Positions 15,357-24,332 of a stretch of DNA of 61,834 nt are shown piece by piece. A model generated the notes under the pieces. It was given only the letters and a program-made list of their open reading frames with translations, was not told where the DNA came from and made no database searches. The DNA lies in NCBI GenBank assembly GCA_944321875.1, contig CALUMX010000017.1:1-61834 (forward strand). Direction: 5' to 3'. Numbering within the stretch: position 1 is the stretch's first letter; the number at the start of each line of letters is the position of its first letter. A program made the translations under genes and the position numbers. Origin of the DNA: an uncultured Muribaculaceae bacterium. GTDB taxonomy: Bacteria > Bacteroidota > Bacteroidia > Bacteroidales > Muribaculaceae.

Positions 15357-17225
15357 ATGAAATCATTCTTACAAATAGAAGGCTTGACGAAGTCGTTTGG
15401 CGACAGGGTGCTGTTTGCCGACGTTACTTTTGGTATTTACGAAGGAGACAAGATTGGCTTGATTGCCAAAAACGGAATGGGTAAGACTACCTTGTTGCGC
15501 ATCATTGCGGGCGAGGAGGCTTATGATTCCGGCAACTTGGTGTTCCGTAATGATTTGCGTGTCGGCTATTTGCCTCAACTCCCGGAGATAGATGGCAATT
15601 TGTCGGTTATTGAGGCATGTCTTTTGCCGGATGACCCGTCAACGGTTGCCATCAAGCATTATGAGGAGGTCGTAGCTTCGGGCAATATGGAGGCTTTGGG
15701 CAAGGCGATGGAGGCGATGGATGCTTCCGGAGCGTGGGACTATGAGGGAAAGATTAAACAAATCCTGTCTCAGTTGAAAATTACGGATTTGTCGCAGCCG
15801 GTCGGTCAGTTGTCCGGTGGTCAGTTGAAGCGCGTTGCCTTGGCCAAGGTGATTATCAATGAGCCGGAACTGCTGATTCTCGATGAGCCTACCAACCATT
15901 TGGACATTGATATGATTGAGTGGCTGGAGGACTATTTGAGAAGAAGCCGTATTTCGATACTGATGGTGACACACGACCGTTACTTCCTTGATAAAGTCTG
16001 CTCAAAAATCATTGAGATTGACGACCGTCAGGTCTATACCTATAACGGAAACTATAACTACTATCTGGAAAAGCGCGATGAGCGTATTTCGGCACAGAAT
16101 GCGGAGTTGGCAAAGGTTAAGAACTTGCTCCGTACGGAACTGGACTGGATGCGCCGTCAGCCGCAAGCCCGTGCCACTAAGGCTAAATTCCGCATCGATG
16201 CGTTTTATGAGCTTGATAAAAAGTCGCGGTATCGCCGGGACGATTCGGAAGTGCAGTTGAATGTAGGCTCTTCCTATATAGGCTCAAAGATTTTTGATGC
16301 CGTGGAGGTGTCGAAACGCTATGGCGACAAGATTATTCTTAATGGATTTGACTATATCTTTGCCCGTTATGAAAAGGTAGGTATTGTCGGTAACAACGGC
16401 GTTGGCAAGTCGACTTTCATCAAATTACTGCTTGGCCTCGAAAAACCGGATTCCGGACATTTTGATATTGGAGAAACCGTAAAGTTCGGTTACTACAGTC
16501 AGGAGGGCATACGGTTTAATGAGGACGAGAAAGTCATTGATGCCGTAAAGAAAATTGCAGATGTGGTGGTTATCGACGAAAAGACCCGTTATACGGCATC
16601 GCAATTTCTGCAATTATTCCTGTTCTCGCCTGAGACCCAACAGAAATATATCTATAAATTGAGTGGAGGAGAAAAACGCCGTCTGTATCTGGCAACGGTG
16701 TTGATGCGTGTGCCTAACTTCCTGATTCTTGACGAGCCGACCAACGATTTGGATATCGTGACATTGGGCATTCTGGAGGAATATATCTCCAAATTCAAGG
16801 GGTGTGTCATCGTTGTGTCGCACGACCGATTCTTCCTTGACCGGACGGTGGACCACTTGTTCGTTTTTGAAGGCAATGGAGTGGTGAAAAATTTCCCCGG
16901 CAACTATTCAGATTATCGTGAATGGGTGCAGCAGCGTGCGCAGGAGGAAAAGCAGGAACAACGGGCGGTTGCTCCTAAAGAACCGGTAAAGCCCGTACGG
17001 CGCAACGAGAATAAGATGTCTTTTAAGGAACGCAAGGAGTTTGAGGCTCTGACCGAAGAAATAGCCGCGCTTGAGGCCGAAAAGTCGCAGATTGAGGAGG
17101 CGTTAAGCGGCGGACAACTGTCCGTAGAAGAAATAACGGCGAAGTCACAACGCATCCAGGAGATAATGGACTTACTGGATGAGAAGGAAATGCGCTGGCT
17201 GGAACTGTCGGAAAAAGACCAATAG
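15357..17225 (+). CDS. ABC-F family ATPase (Uup-like)
   Basis: This 622-residue soluble protein has two ATP-binding cassettes in one chain and no membrane domain. Cassette 1 has Walker A AKNGMGKTT (about 37-45), signature LSGGQ from 152 and ILDEPTNHLD. Cassette 2 has GNNGVGKST from 345, LSGGEKRR and LILDEPTNDLD. The linker between them is basic and helical, and a C-terminal coiled coil (about 545-620, rich in E and K) resembles that of Uup. ABC-F proteins act on the ribosome in translation or antibiotic protection; the Uup-like tail favours a housekeeping role. I start at MKSFLQIEGL, since the promoter lies within the longer frame. Confidence 0.93.
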   Translation: MKSFLQIEGLTKSFGDRVLFADVTFGIYEGDKIGLIAKNGMGKTTLLRIIAGEEAYDSGNLVFRNDLRVGYLPQLPEIDGNLSVIEACLLPDDPSTVAIKHYEEVVASGNMEALGKAMEAMDASGAWDYEGKIKQILSQLKITDLSQPVGQLSGGQLKRVALAKVIINEPELLILDEPTNHLDIDMIEWLEDYLRRSRISILMVTHDRYFLDKVCSKIIEIDDRQVYTYNGNYNYYLEKRDERISAQNAELAKVKNLLRTELDWMRRQPQARATKAKFRIDAFYELDKKSRYRRDDSEVQLNVGSSYIGSKIFDAVEVSKRYGDKIILNGFDYIFARYEKVGIVGNNGVGKSTFIKLLLGLEKPDSGHFDIGETVKFGYYSQEGIRFNEDEKVIDAVKKIADVVVIDEKTRYTASQFLQLFLFSPETQQKYIYKLSGGEKRRLYLATVLMRVPNFLILDEPTNDLDIVTLGILEEYISKFKGCVIVVSHDRFFLDRTVDHLFVFEGNGVVKNFPGNYSDYREWVQQRAQEEKQEQRAVAPKEPVKPVRRNENKMSFKERKEFEALTEEIAALEAEKSQIEEALSGGQLSVEEITAKSQRIQEIMDLLDEKEMRWLELSEKDQ

Positions 17226-17234
17226 GGCAGAGTG

Positions 17235-17756
17235 CTATAGGAAGAGTTGGTAGATGGTTTGGTCTACGTAGTTGCCGTCGGGTTGGACAGTCCATTCTTT
17301 CAGAACGGCAGTCTGCGAGAATCCGGCTTTCTCAAACAGCGCCCGGCTCTTTTGGTTGTCGGCAGAGATAGCTGCTGTCAGTTGATGGAGATGAAGCACT
17401 TCGCGAGCGTATTCCGCAAGCATCCGTACGGCCCTCAACCCGTATCCCTTACGCTGATAGAGGCGGTCGGTCATAATACCTACGTAGGCTCTCCGGTTTC
17501 GCGGGTCGAAATCGTACAAGTCGACCATTCCAACGATTGCGCCGGAAGGCTTGAGACATACGAGAAGCCTCAATTGGCCGTCCTTGTAGATATCGGCCGA
17601 ATAATTGCTTATGTATTTCCAGATGACCATACGGGAAAAGGGAGCCGTGTTGCTGCCGAATTTCCACAACTCGGTGTCGTTCTCCCAGTTCATGATAGTG
17701 TCGATGTCCGTCGGTTCAATGGCGCGGATATATAATTCGTTGTCTGATAGAAGCAT
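17235..17756 (-). CDS. GNAT family N-acetyltransferase (RimJ/SpeG-like)
   Basis: The 173-residue protein has the GNAT fold of the RimJ/RimL-SpeG type: an N-terminal LYIRAIEPTDIDTIMNWEND, a central beta strand AIVGMVDLYDFD, the acetyl-CoA loop RLYQRKGYGLRAVRML (Q/R-x-x-G-x-G) and the late AISADNQKSRALFEKAGF segment. It transfers an acetyl group from acetyl-CoA to an amine; the acceptor could be a polyamine, a protein N-terminus or a small molecule. It is the last gene of the recR-GT2-GNAT unit, 3 bases after GT2, and converges on the ABC-F gene with only 9 bases between. Confidence 0.92.
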   Translation of the reverse strand: MLLSDNELYIRAIEPTDIDTIMNWENDTELWKFGSNTAPFSRMVIWKYISNYSADIYKDGQLRLLVCLKPSGAIVGMVDLYDFDPRNRRAYVGIMTDRLYQRKGYGLRAVRMLAEYAREVLHLHQLTAAISADNQKSRALFEKAGFSQTAVLKEWTVQPDGNYVDQTIYQLFL

Positions 17757-17759
17757 TTT

Positions 17760-18914
17760 CTATTTTTCCATTTTAGGGGTGATGACAATGTCGCATTGCG
17801 AGGAATAGATGGCAAATTCGACATTGGGAGCATGATGGGATGCGATGTATTCAATAATCTCCTGATAGGAGCATGCCCGGTTGTCAAAAATTATTCTTAC
17901 AGGGGTGGGATATTCGTTCCTTAATCCGGCAATGGATGATACGGAAGCGAGAACTTCTCCGCCTGCTATCTTTGGGGCATCCTCGGATTTTGTTACGACA
18001 ATCGTGGAAACCGGTCGGGATGTCTGCTTTTTCTTGCCTGTTCCGCAGAAGAATTTGCGGAAGAAGCGGTTGGCTAAAGCCATGGATGCTCTGAGACGTA
18101 TGGCAAAAAACACGGTAAAGCCATAGATTTTGCTGAAATGCGGATAATGCTTGCGGAAAAATATCTCCATCGCTTCGTAAAAGACTTTGACGTAGCGGTA
18201 AGAATCCTTCTGCGTACTTTCTCCTTTGTAGTGAATGATGGGTGTGGGGATGTAGTAGTTCTGGTAGCCTGCCTGGTTGAGACAGTAGGACAGGTCGATG
18301 TCTTCTCCGTACATAAAGTAATCAGTGCTGAATCCTCCCACTTTCAGCAGTCGGGATGTCTTTACAAATATAAAAGCTCCGGAAAGAATGTCGACCGGAT
18401 GCACTTCCTGTTCGGAAAGAAACCGCAAGTGGTATTTTGCAAATACTCTTGATTTTGGGAACAGGCGTGACAATCCGAAAATTTTACAGAACGATACCCA
18501 CGGAGTTGGAAAAGCCCGTTTGGACTCCGGAAGAAAATTTCCGTTGCCATCGTGCATTTTTACGCCAATACCGCCGCAATCGGGATGACTCTGATATTGG
18601 CGGATGCATTCGTGCAGCGTATTTCGGCCGATTACGGTGTCAGGGTTGAGGATGAGAATGTATTCACCTTGGGCAATCTCAAATCCGAGATTGTTGGCCT
18701 TGGCAAACCCCAGATTCTCACGGTTCTCCACATAGATGACATCCGGATGGAGACGGCGGACGTAAGCAATGGAATCGTCCTGGGAATTGTTGTCGATGAC
18801 GATTATTTCACCTTGAAGTCCTTGTAGAGCCTCTTTGGCTGAGCGGATGGTCTGCTCGAGAAAATATTTTACGCGGTAATTGACGATTACAATGGAAACA
18901 GACGGAGTGTGCAT
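17760..18914 (-). CDS. GT2 family glycosyltransferase with a C-terminal extension
   Basis: The 384-residue protein is a rhamnosyltransferase-like family 2 enzyme. Visible features are VSIVIVNYRVKYFLEQ, VIDNNSQDDS, the metal-binding ILNPDTVI, and the acceptor-side MYGEDIDLSYC (the ED-x-D motif). About residues 265-295 form an amphipathic, basic segment (RKHYPHFSKIYGFTVFFAIRL) likely to lie on the membrane. Residues about 335-384 form a small alpha/beta segment (VRIIFDNRACSYQEIIEYI ... DIVITPKMEK) not normally part of these enzymes; I do not recognise it. It is transcribed with recR, 11 bases downstream of it. The acceptor is unknown. Confidence 0.9.
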   Translation of the reverse strand: MHTPSVSIVIVNYRVKYFLEQTIRSAKEALQGLQGEIIVIDNNSQDDSIAYVRRLHPDVIYVENRENLGFAKANNLGFEIAQGEYILILNPDTVIGRNTLHECIRQYQSHPDCGGIGVKMHDGNGNFLPESKRAFPTPWVSFCKIFGLSRLFPKSRVFAKYHLRFLSEQEVHPVDILSGAFIFVKTSRLLKVGGFSTDYFMYGEDIDLSYCLNQAGYQNYYIPTPIIHYKGESTQKDSYRYVKVFYEAMEIFFRKHYPHFSKIYGFTVFFAIRLRASMALANRFFRKFFCGTGKKKQTSRPVSTIVVTKSEDAPKIAGGEVLASVSSIAGLRNEYPTPVRIIFDNRACSYQEIIEYIASHHAPNVEFAIYSSQCDIVITPKMEK

Positions 18915-18925
18915 AAAAAAGCGGA

Positions 18926-19552
18926 TTAGCGTTTGTTGAAACTGTCGGTAAACAAAGTTCGGTTGAGAATGGAGCGCCCCAACGTTACTTCATCGGTATA
19001 TTCGATTTCGTTACCGATGGCTACGCCACGGGCCAGCATTGTGATTTTGACACCAGTTTCCGACAACTTACGGAATATGTAGAAGTTGGTCGTGTCACCC
19101 TCCATGGTGGCAGACAGGGCGAGGATTACCTCACGGACGTTGCCCGAGGCTACCCGTTGCGTCAGGCTCTCAATCTCAAGGTCCTGTGGCCCGATGCCCT
19201 CCATCGGAGAGATAAGCCCACCAAGCACGTGGTACAATCCGTTGAATTGGCGGGTGTTCTCAATGACCATTACGTCCTTTACGTTTTCCACGACGCAAAT
19301 GGTTGATGCGTCGCGTGAGCTGTCGCCGCATATCGGGCACAACTCTGATTCAGATATATTATGGCAGACCGCGCAGTATTTTACTTCGTTGCGTAGTTTG
19401 ATGATGGCCTCTCCGAGGGCGTTTGCCACATTCGGCTCTTCCCGTAGCAAATGAAGGATGAGTCGGAGCGACGTTTTGCGTCCGATGCCCGGCAGTTTGG
19501 CCAGTTCGTTGACTGCATTTTCCAGCAGGGTTGAAGAAAATTCGTTTTCCAT
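18926..19552 (-). CDS. recR: Recombination protein RecR
   Basis: RecR works with RecO and RecF to load RecA at single-stranded gaps. The 208-residue protein is of usual length. It has a helix-hairpin-helix ([15 protein letters not shown], about 15-30), a four-cysteine zinc site (CAVC ... CPIC, about 57-72), a Toprim domain starting [14 protein letters not shown], and the C-terminal Walker-B-like region. I start at [14 protein letters not shown] (19552), because the upstream in-frame codons lie in the promoter and repeat region. It heads a unit with GT2 and GNAT genes, with no functional link evident. Confidence 0.96.
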   Translation of the reverse strand: MENEFSSTLLENAVNELAKLPGIGRKTSLRLILHLLREEPNVANALGEAIIKLRNEVKYCAVCHNISESELCPICGDSSRDASTICVVENVKDVMVIENTRQFNGLYHVLGGLISPMEGIGPQDLEIESLTQRVASGNVREVILALSATMEGDTTNFYIFRKLSETGVKITMLARGVAIGNEIEYTDEVTLGRSILNRTLFTDSFNKR

Positions 19553-19557
19553 AACTT

Positions 19558-19589
19558 CAAAGATAGTGCAAATCGAGAGCAATGACAAA
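19558..19589 (-). promoter_or_regulatory. Promoter of recR-GT2-GNAT
   Basis: On the minus strand TTTG (19589-19586), exactly 20 bases, then TATCTTTG (19565-19558): a perfect consensus. The ATG is 5 bases after the box. The promoter lies at the recR-proximal end of the 83-base tandem repeat and partly inside it. Confidence 0.8.
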
Positions 19590-19730
19590 TTTAAAACGGA
19601 GTTTTGAAAATTTGCATTGCCGAGATGCCGCCTGTCTTCTGCAAAGAAGTGCAAATCGAGAGCAATGGCAAATTTAAAATGGAGTTTTGAAAATTTGCAT
19701 TGCCGGGGTGCCTCTGTTTTCTGTTGGTTG
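19565..19730. repeat. Two tandem 83-base repeats, each with a long imperfect hairpin
   Basis: Copy 1 begins at 19565 and copy 2 at 19648; both start AGTGCAAATCGAGAGCAATG and run in register through CTGTCTTCTG / CTGTTTTCTG with about eight differences. Each contains an imperfect palindrome of about 42 bases: GCAATG(A/G)CAAATTT pairs with AAATTTGCATTGC, and inner AAAAC pairs with GTTTT where present. Copy 1 includes the -33 element of the recR promoter; in copy 2 the matching -7 position has decayed (CTTCTTTG). No coding potential is seen. This fills the space between divergent recR and engB. Confidence 0.85.
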
Positions 19731-19753
19731 GGTCATGCTGAGGGGGAGGCTAT

Positions 19754-19784
19754 TTTGTAATTATCCAAAAAATTACTTACTTTG
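19754..19784 (+). promoter_or_regulatory. Promoter of the engB operon
   Basis: TTTG at 19754-19757, a 19-base spacer and TTACTTTG at 19777-19784, one base off consensus. The engB ATG is 18 bases downstream. Confidence 0.6.
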
Positions 19785-19801
19785 CAATAAAACAAGGAAT
19801 A

Positions 19802-20398
19802 ATGATAATAAAGAACGCCAAATTCATCATAAGTAACTCGGACGTTAGAAAATGTCCGGAGACACAACTTCCGGAATATGCCTTTATCGGCCGTTCCAAT
19901 GTGGGCAAATCATCGTTGATTAATATGCTTACAGGACGAAAGTCGTTGGCTATGACTTCCTCGACTCCGGGAAAGACAATGCTGATTAATCACTTTCTGA
20001 TAAATGACAGCTGGTATATTGTCGACCTTCCGGGCTACGGCTATGCCCGCCGTGGAAAAGACGCCCGAGACAAACTCCGTCAGATGATTGAGTCGTATGT
20101 ATTACGCAGAGAGCAGATGACCAATTTGTTTGTACTTGTCGACATTCGTCATAAACCGCAGGCTATCGATTTGGAATTTATCGAATGGCTGGGTGAGAAC
20201 GGGGTACCCTTCAGCATTGTATTCACGAAAGCGGACAAGCTCGGACCGGTGGCCGGAAAGAAGATGGTGGAGGACTACAAGGCTGAATTGAAAAAGAATT
20301 GGGACGAGCTGCCTCCGATTTTTATCACCTCAAGTTCGGATTTCCGCGGACGTGAGGAACTTTTGGATTATATCGACTCTATTAATCAATCACTTTGA
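19802..20398 (+). CDS. engB: Ribosome biogenesis GTPase EngB (YihA/YsxC)
   Basis: EngB is a small GTPase needed for maturation of the large ribosomal subunit. The 198-residue protein has G1 GRSNVGKS (30-37), the G2-region TSSTPGKT, G3 DLPGYGYA (75-82), G4 TKADK and G5 ITSSS. The circular order of a single G domain with almost no extensions is characteristic of the family. It opens a unit with a DUF1599 gene (4 bases on), the BT_3928-like gene and tpiA. Confidence 0.97.
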   Translation: MIIKNAKFIISNSDVRKCPETQLPEYAFIGRSNVGKSSLINMLTGRKSLAMTSSTPGKTMLINHFLINDSWYIVDLPGYGYARRGKDARDKLRQMIESYVLRREQMTNLFVLVDIRHKPQAIDLEFIEWLGENGVPFSIVFTKADKLGPVAGKKMVEDYKAELKKNWDELPPIFITSSSDFRGREELLDYIDSINQSL

Positions 20399-20402
20399 AA
20401 AA

Positions 20403-20957
20403 ATGGAACAACACGATACCAATAAGGAGTTTGCAGAAGCAATTGCTTCCTGCCGGACAATTTTTCAGAAAAAACTGAAGGATTATGGCGCTGCATGGCG
20501 CATTATGCGACCGTCGTCAATTACTGACCAGATTCTGATAAAGGCCAACCGTATCCGTACGTTGGAAACAACGGGAACGGCGATGGTCGACGAGGGTATT
20601 CAGCCGGAGTTTATCGGAATTGTTAATTATGGCGTGGTCGGACTGATTCAACTGGAGCGTGGGGCTGCCGATGTGGTCGACATGACAGTTGAAGAGGCTT
20701 CAGAATTGTACGAGACGTACATCACGAAGACGACTAATCTGATGCTTGCAAAGAATCATGATTACGGTGAGGCTTGGCGTCTGATGCGTATCAGTTCCTA
20801 TACGGACATGATTCTCTCAAAACTGCAACGTACAAAGCAGATTGAGGACAACGACGGAAAGACGCTGATTTCGGAAGGCATCGATGCCAATTATATGGAT
20901 ATGATTAACTACGCTTTGTTTGCGCTCATTAAATTGAGTTATGGCGAGCAACGATAA
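20403..20957 (+). CDS. DUF1599 domain protein
   Basis: The 184-residue protein is built from two similar halves. KDYGAAWRIMRPSSITDQI in the first half matches HDYGEAWRLMRISSYTDMI in the second, and each is followed by a K/R-rich stretch and a conserved GI-x(6-8)-IVNYG / MINYA helix. This is the DUF1599 arrangement, also listed as nucleotide-modification-associated domain 1; no biochemical role is established to my knowledge. I start at the ATG at 20403 (MEQHDTNKEF), 4 bases after engB. Its 3' end overlaps the next gene by 17 bases, implying coupled translation. Confidence 0.88.
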   Translation: MEQHDTNKEFAEAIASCRTIFQKKLKDYGAAWRIMRPSSITDQILIKANRIRTLETTGTAMVDEGIQPEFIGIVNYGVVGLIQLERGAADVVDMTVEEASELYETYITKTTNLMLAKNHDYGEAWRLMRISSYTDMILSKLQRTKQIEDNDGKTLISEGIDANYMDMINYALFALIKLSYGEQR

Positions 20958-22308
20958 CAATAACAAGAAGACAGACAATCGCTACCGGACACTGCAAAAT
21001 GTGCTGGTGGCGATTCTTCGCATTTTAATCGGTGGCGTGTTTATCTACTCCGGGTTTGTGAAAGGAGTGGATATCTGGGGGTTGCAATATAAGGTAGAGG
21101 ACTATCTGAATGTCTTTGGCTGGACATGGGCGCTGCCGTTGTCGTCGTTTGTGTCGGTCGTGTTGCCGCTGTTTGAGTTTGTGATGGGCGGCCTGCTTCT
21201 GCTGGGCTCTTTCCGCCGGGCTACGGTCATTGTGCTGCTTTTGTGCATGCTCGTGATGTTGCCGCTGTCTTTTTATGTGATGGTAGCCAATCCGGTTGCC
21301 GACTGCGGTTGCTTTGGCGATGCATGGGTGATTTCCAACACGGCGACGTTTGTGAAGAATATTTTCATCACAGCCGGTTTGGTATGGCTGTTGAAAGCAA
21401 ACGTACGGTTGCGGAGTCTTTTCGGCCCGGCGGTGCAGTGGCTGACGGCTCTGCTTCCGGGAGTGTTTTTGATTTATGTGGCCGGATATGGTAATTTTGT
21501 TCAGCCGATGCTCGATTTCCGGCCGTATAAATTGGGTACATCAGTGGTGGCTCCAGAAACTCAGGCTGACGATGACGACTTTGTGTTTGTTTATGAGAAA
21601 GACGGCATCAGAAAAGAGTTTACGATTGATAATTTGCCGGATTCGACATGGACATTTGTCGACAGGCATGAGCGGGCGCAGACGCAGGACGGTGGAAACG
21701 CCGTCGCCGATTACCGCGGCATTCCCATATATGACGGAGATGAGGAAATCTCATCTCTGATTATCCCGCGTAAGGGCGAGGCTATTCTGATACTGATGTC
21801 GGACATGGAAGAAATTGATGCACTCACATCTTTCCGATTGAACGACTTGAATGACCTTGCGGCAGCCGAAGGCGTACCCATGATTTGTCTGACGGGCTCG
21901 AGTGATGAGCAGCTGTCGGAATGGAGAGAACTTTCGTTGTCGTTCTTCCCGGTCTACCATGTTGACGGAAAACTGATGACGACTATTGCCCGAGGCAATC
22001 CGGCTGTGGTTTGGCTGAAAGATGGTGTGATTCGTTACAAATCAACGTTTGATGCCCTGTATGACCACATGGAGGCTTATTTAAGCGGAAACAAGGAAGA
22101 GAAGGACGTCGTGCTCGAGGAGGGCGTGGATGCCCGGCATACGCTAATCGGGTTGTCGCTCCTGCTTGTTGTCTCGCTGTCGCTTCTGCTGTTAATAAAT
22201 CGCTCGCCATTATTGATTAAATTTGGCCTTCGATTGAGAAAGAATCAAAATAATAAAGTATCTTTGTCACAGAAAAAAGATTTACACTCAAAAAGCATAG
22301 AAAAATGA
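20941..22308 (+). CDS. BT_3928-like DoxX/MauE-type membrane protein
   Basis: This 455-residue protein has an N-terminal DoxX/MauE-like bundle of four to five helices (about 20-160) with the paired cysteines CGCFGD in the second half. MauE-type proteins of this class are linked to periplasmic thiol-disulfide chemistry. A periplasmic region follows (about 200-390; [20 protein letters not shown] has a thioredoxin-like look but no CxxC). A last helix (about 405-425, [14 protein letters not shown]) leads to a basic tail. The arrangement matches the Bacteroidetes family named after BT_3928. Electron-transfer function is inference. Its stop overlaps the tpiA start (ATGA). Confidence 0.8.
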   Translation: MASNDNNNKKTDNRYRTLQNVLVAILRILIGGVFIYSGFVKGVDIWGLQYKVEDYLNVFGWTWALPLSSFVSVVLPLFEFVMGGLLLLGSFRRATVIVLLLCMLVMLPLSFYVMVANPVADCGCFGDAWVISNTATFVKNIFITAGLVWLLKANVRLRSLFGPAVQWLTALLPGVFLIYVAGYGNFVQPMLDFRPYKLGTSVVAPETQADDDDFVFVYEKDGIRKEFTIDNLPDSTWTFVDRHERAQTQDGGNAVADYRGIPIYDGDEEISSLIIPRKGEAILILMSDMEEIDALTSFRLNDLNDLAAAEGVPMICLTGSSDEQLSEWRELSLSFFPVYHVDGKLMTTIARGNPAVVWLKDGVIRYKSTFDALYDHMEAYLSGNKEEKDVVLEEGVDARHTLIGLSLLLVVSLSLLLLINRSPLLIKFGLRLRKNQNNKVSLSQKKDLHSKSIEK

Positions 22309-23057
22309 GAAAAAACATTGTAGCAGGTAACTGGAAAATGAACACTACGCTTCAAGAAGGCGTAAAGTTGGCAACAGAAGTAAACGAGGCATTGAAGAGC
22401 CGCACTCCGAATTGTGATGTAATTATCGGTGTGCCTTTCACTCACTTGGCTTCTGTAAAAGCGGTAATCGGCGATAACTTGGGTTTGAGCGCAGAGAACT
22501 GTGCAGACCACGAAAAAGGCGCATACACTGGTGAGGTTTCTGCAGCTATGGTTGCATCAACTGGTGCTAAATATGTAATTCTCGGTCACTCAGAGCGCCG
22601 TCAATATTACGGTGAGACTTCAGAAATCCTCAAGGTGAAGGTTGAAATGGCTTTCGCTAACGGTTTGACTCCGATTTTCTGCATCGGTGAGGTTTTGGAA
22701 GAAAGAGAAAACGGCACTTATTTTGATGTTGTAAAGAGCCAGATTGAGGACGCTTTGTTTGGTTTCTCTGCAGAGGATTTCGGAAAGATTGTATTGGCTT
22801 ATGAGCCGGTTTGGGCTATCGGTACAGGTAAGACTGCAACTGCTGACCAGGCTGAGGAAATCCACGCTTTCATCCGTAACACAATCGCAGAAAAGTATGG
22901 CAAGGAAGTTGCTGAAAATACTTCTATCCTTTACGGTGGTAGCTGCAAGCCTTCAAATGCAAAGGAATTGTTCGCTAAGCCGAACGTAGACGGTGGCCTT
23001 ATCGGTGGCGCAGCTCTCGACGCTGAGTCATTCATGGGCATCGTTGATGCTTTTTAA
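22305..23057 (+). CDS. tpiA: Triosephosphate isomerase
   Basis: TpiA interconverts dihydroxyacetone phosphate and glyceraldehyde 3-phosphate in glycolysis. The 250-residue protein has all catalytic residues: K11 in GNWKMN, H95 in ILGHSERR and E167 in [12 protein letters not shown], plus the phosphate-binding YGGS near the C-terminus. It begins inside the stop codon of the DoxX-type gene (4-base overlap). Codon choice (GGT, GCT, CGT) looks more biased than in upstream genes, as expected for a highly expressed enzyme. Confidence 0.98.
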   Translation: MRKNIVAGNWKMNTTLQEGVKLATEVNEALKSRTPNCDVIIGVPFTHLASVKAVIGDNLGLSAENCADHEKGAYTGEVSAAMVASTGAKYVILGHSERRQYYGETSEILKVKVEMAFANGLTPIFCIGEVLEERENGTYFDVVKSQIEDALFGFSAEDFGKIVLAYEPVWAIGTGKTATADQAEEIHAFIRNTIAEKYGKEVAENTSILYGGSCKPSNAKELFAKPNVDGGLIGGAALDAESFMGIVDAF

Positions 23058-23085
23058 TGAAAGATTGTTGAATCTTGATTGAAAT

Positions 23086-23129
23086 ATAGGCTACAAATGT
23101 GATTAAAAATGATTACATTTGTAGTCTAT
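23086..23129 (+). terminator. Hairpin after tpiA
   Basis: ATAGGCTACAAATG and CATTTGTAGTCTAT form a long stem with one G-T pair and an A/T-rich loop. There is only a broken T-run (TTCATTTT), so termination may be partial and the SPOR-folE genes may be partly read through. Confidence 0.6.
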
Positions 23130-23142
23130 TCATTTTATGCTT

Positions 23143-23655
23143 ATGAAAGCACCGATATTTCTGATGGCAGCCGTGGCACTGCTGGCAACAAGCACCAGCG
23201 TGACCGCGCAGTATGTGCATGGTGGACGAACACCGCGGAGCATCGTTGACTCGATAGAGATGAAATCGGGTGGCAAAATCCGTATTGTGCAAAGTCCGGC
23301 CCTGCAAAGCATTGTATTCCAAGATACGGTTTCAACTGATGCGCCTGATACGACGGTCAGACCCGGCGGGCGCGGTGTCGTAAAATATGGAGCCGGTTAT
23401 CGGATTCAGGTCTATTCTGACAACAAACAGCATTCTGCCAGGGTGCGTGCCCAGCAGTTGGCTCAGATGATAGGCTCCGGTTTCCCGGACTTGGGACAGT
23501 ATCTGACGTATAATGCGCCCTATTGGAGATTGAGGGTGGGCGATTTCGCCACAAGAGAAGACGCACAACGCGTATTGGAACAGTTAAAACAGGAATATCC
23601 GCGGCTTGCCGGTGAAATGCGACTGGTGAGAGACCGGATTAAATATGTGGAATAA
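23143..23655 (+). CDS. Secreted SPOR-domain protein
   Basis: The 170-residue product has a signal peptide (MKAPIFLMAAVALLATSTSVTAQ) and a C-terminal SPOR domain (about 83-160: YGAGYRIQVYSDN ... PYWRLRVGDFATREDAQRVLEQL), a fold that binds septal peptidoglycan lacking stem peptides. The middle is a linker. An alternative ATG at 23137 would add two residues (ML); MKAPIF gives a better signal peptide. Role in cell-wall binding is from family. The folE ATG lies 7 bases after its stop. Confidence 0.88.
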   Translation: MKAPIFLMAAVALLATSTSVTAQYVHGGRTPRSIVDSIEMKSGGKIRIVQSPALQSIVFQDTVSTDAPDTTVRPGGRGVVKYGAGYRIQVYSDNKQHSARVRAQQLAQMIGSGFPDLGQYLTYNAPYWRLRVGDFATREDAQRVLEQLKQEYPRLAGEMRLVRDRIKYVE

Positions 23656-23662
23656 TTGAATA

Positions 23663-24262
23663 ATGGATAAGAAGATTTACGATGGCTTAGACATCGATAC
23701 GGTCGAAAAAATAGCAGAGCATTACAAGGCTATTTTGAAGCTTATCGGGGAGGATCCGGAACGTGACGGATTGAAGAAAACGCCGATGCGTGCGGCAAAG
23801 GCTCTCGCTTTTCTGACCTCCGGCTACAGAAAGAGTGCTGTAGACGTGGCCAACGCTGCGATTTTCGAGTATGCAGGCTCGCGAATGGTCGTGGTGAGGG
23901 ATATTGAGTTCTATTCATTGTGTGAGCATCACATCCTGCCGTTTTTTGGCACGGTCTCAATTGGTTATGTGCCCGACGGTTCGATGATTGGGCTGAGCAA
24001 GCTGGCTCGTATCGTGGATGTTTTTGCCCGTAGGCTTCAGGTGCAGGAGCGCTTGACGAAAGAGGTTTGTGACATTCTTACGTCGGAGCTTCATGCGGCC
24101 GGAGTGATTGTCTATTGTGAGGCAGCCCACATGTGCATGCGGATGAGGGGTGTAGAAAAGGAACTGTCGGAAACAGAGACGATTGAGTATTCCGGAGTGT
24201 TTGAGGACGTGGCTATGCGCCAGGAATTCTTCAACCTGCTGTCCAGAGGTAAAAACAAATGA
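23663..24262 (+). CDS. folE: GTP cyclohydrolase I
   Basis: FolE converts GTP to 7,8-dihydroneopterin triphosphate, the first step toward folate. The 199-residue protein has the zinc ligands C87 and H90 in SLCEHHILPF and C158 in HMCMRMRG, and the GTP-binding IGLSKLARIVDVFARR-type helix. It is of the canonical type IA family (not the COG1469 replacement). It lies 7 bases behind the SPOR gene; a folK-like gene occurs 5 kb away on the other strand. Confidence 0.97.
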   Translation: MDKKIYDGLDIDTVEKIAEHYKAILKLIGEDPERDGLKKTPMRAAKALAFLTSGYRKSAVDVANAAIFEYAGSRMVVVRDIEFYSLCEHHILPFFGTVSIGYVPDGSMIGLSKLARIVDVFARRLQVQERLTKEVCDILTSELHAAGVIVYCEAAHMCMRMRGVEKELSETETIEYSGVFEDVAMRQEFFNLLSRGKNK

Positions 24263-24332
24263 CAGTGGGCGGGATATATGCCTGCGATTGGATAAAAAGA
24301 AATAAATTAGAAATTAATATATAAATTCAAAT

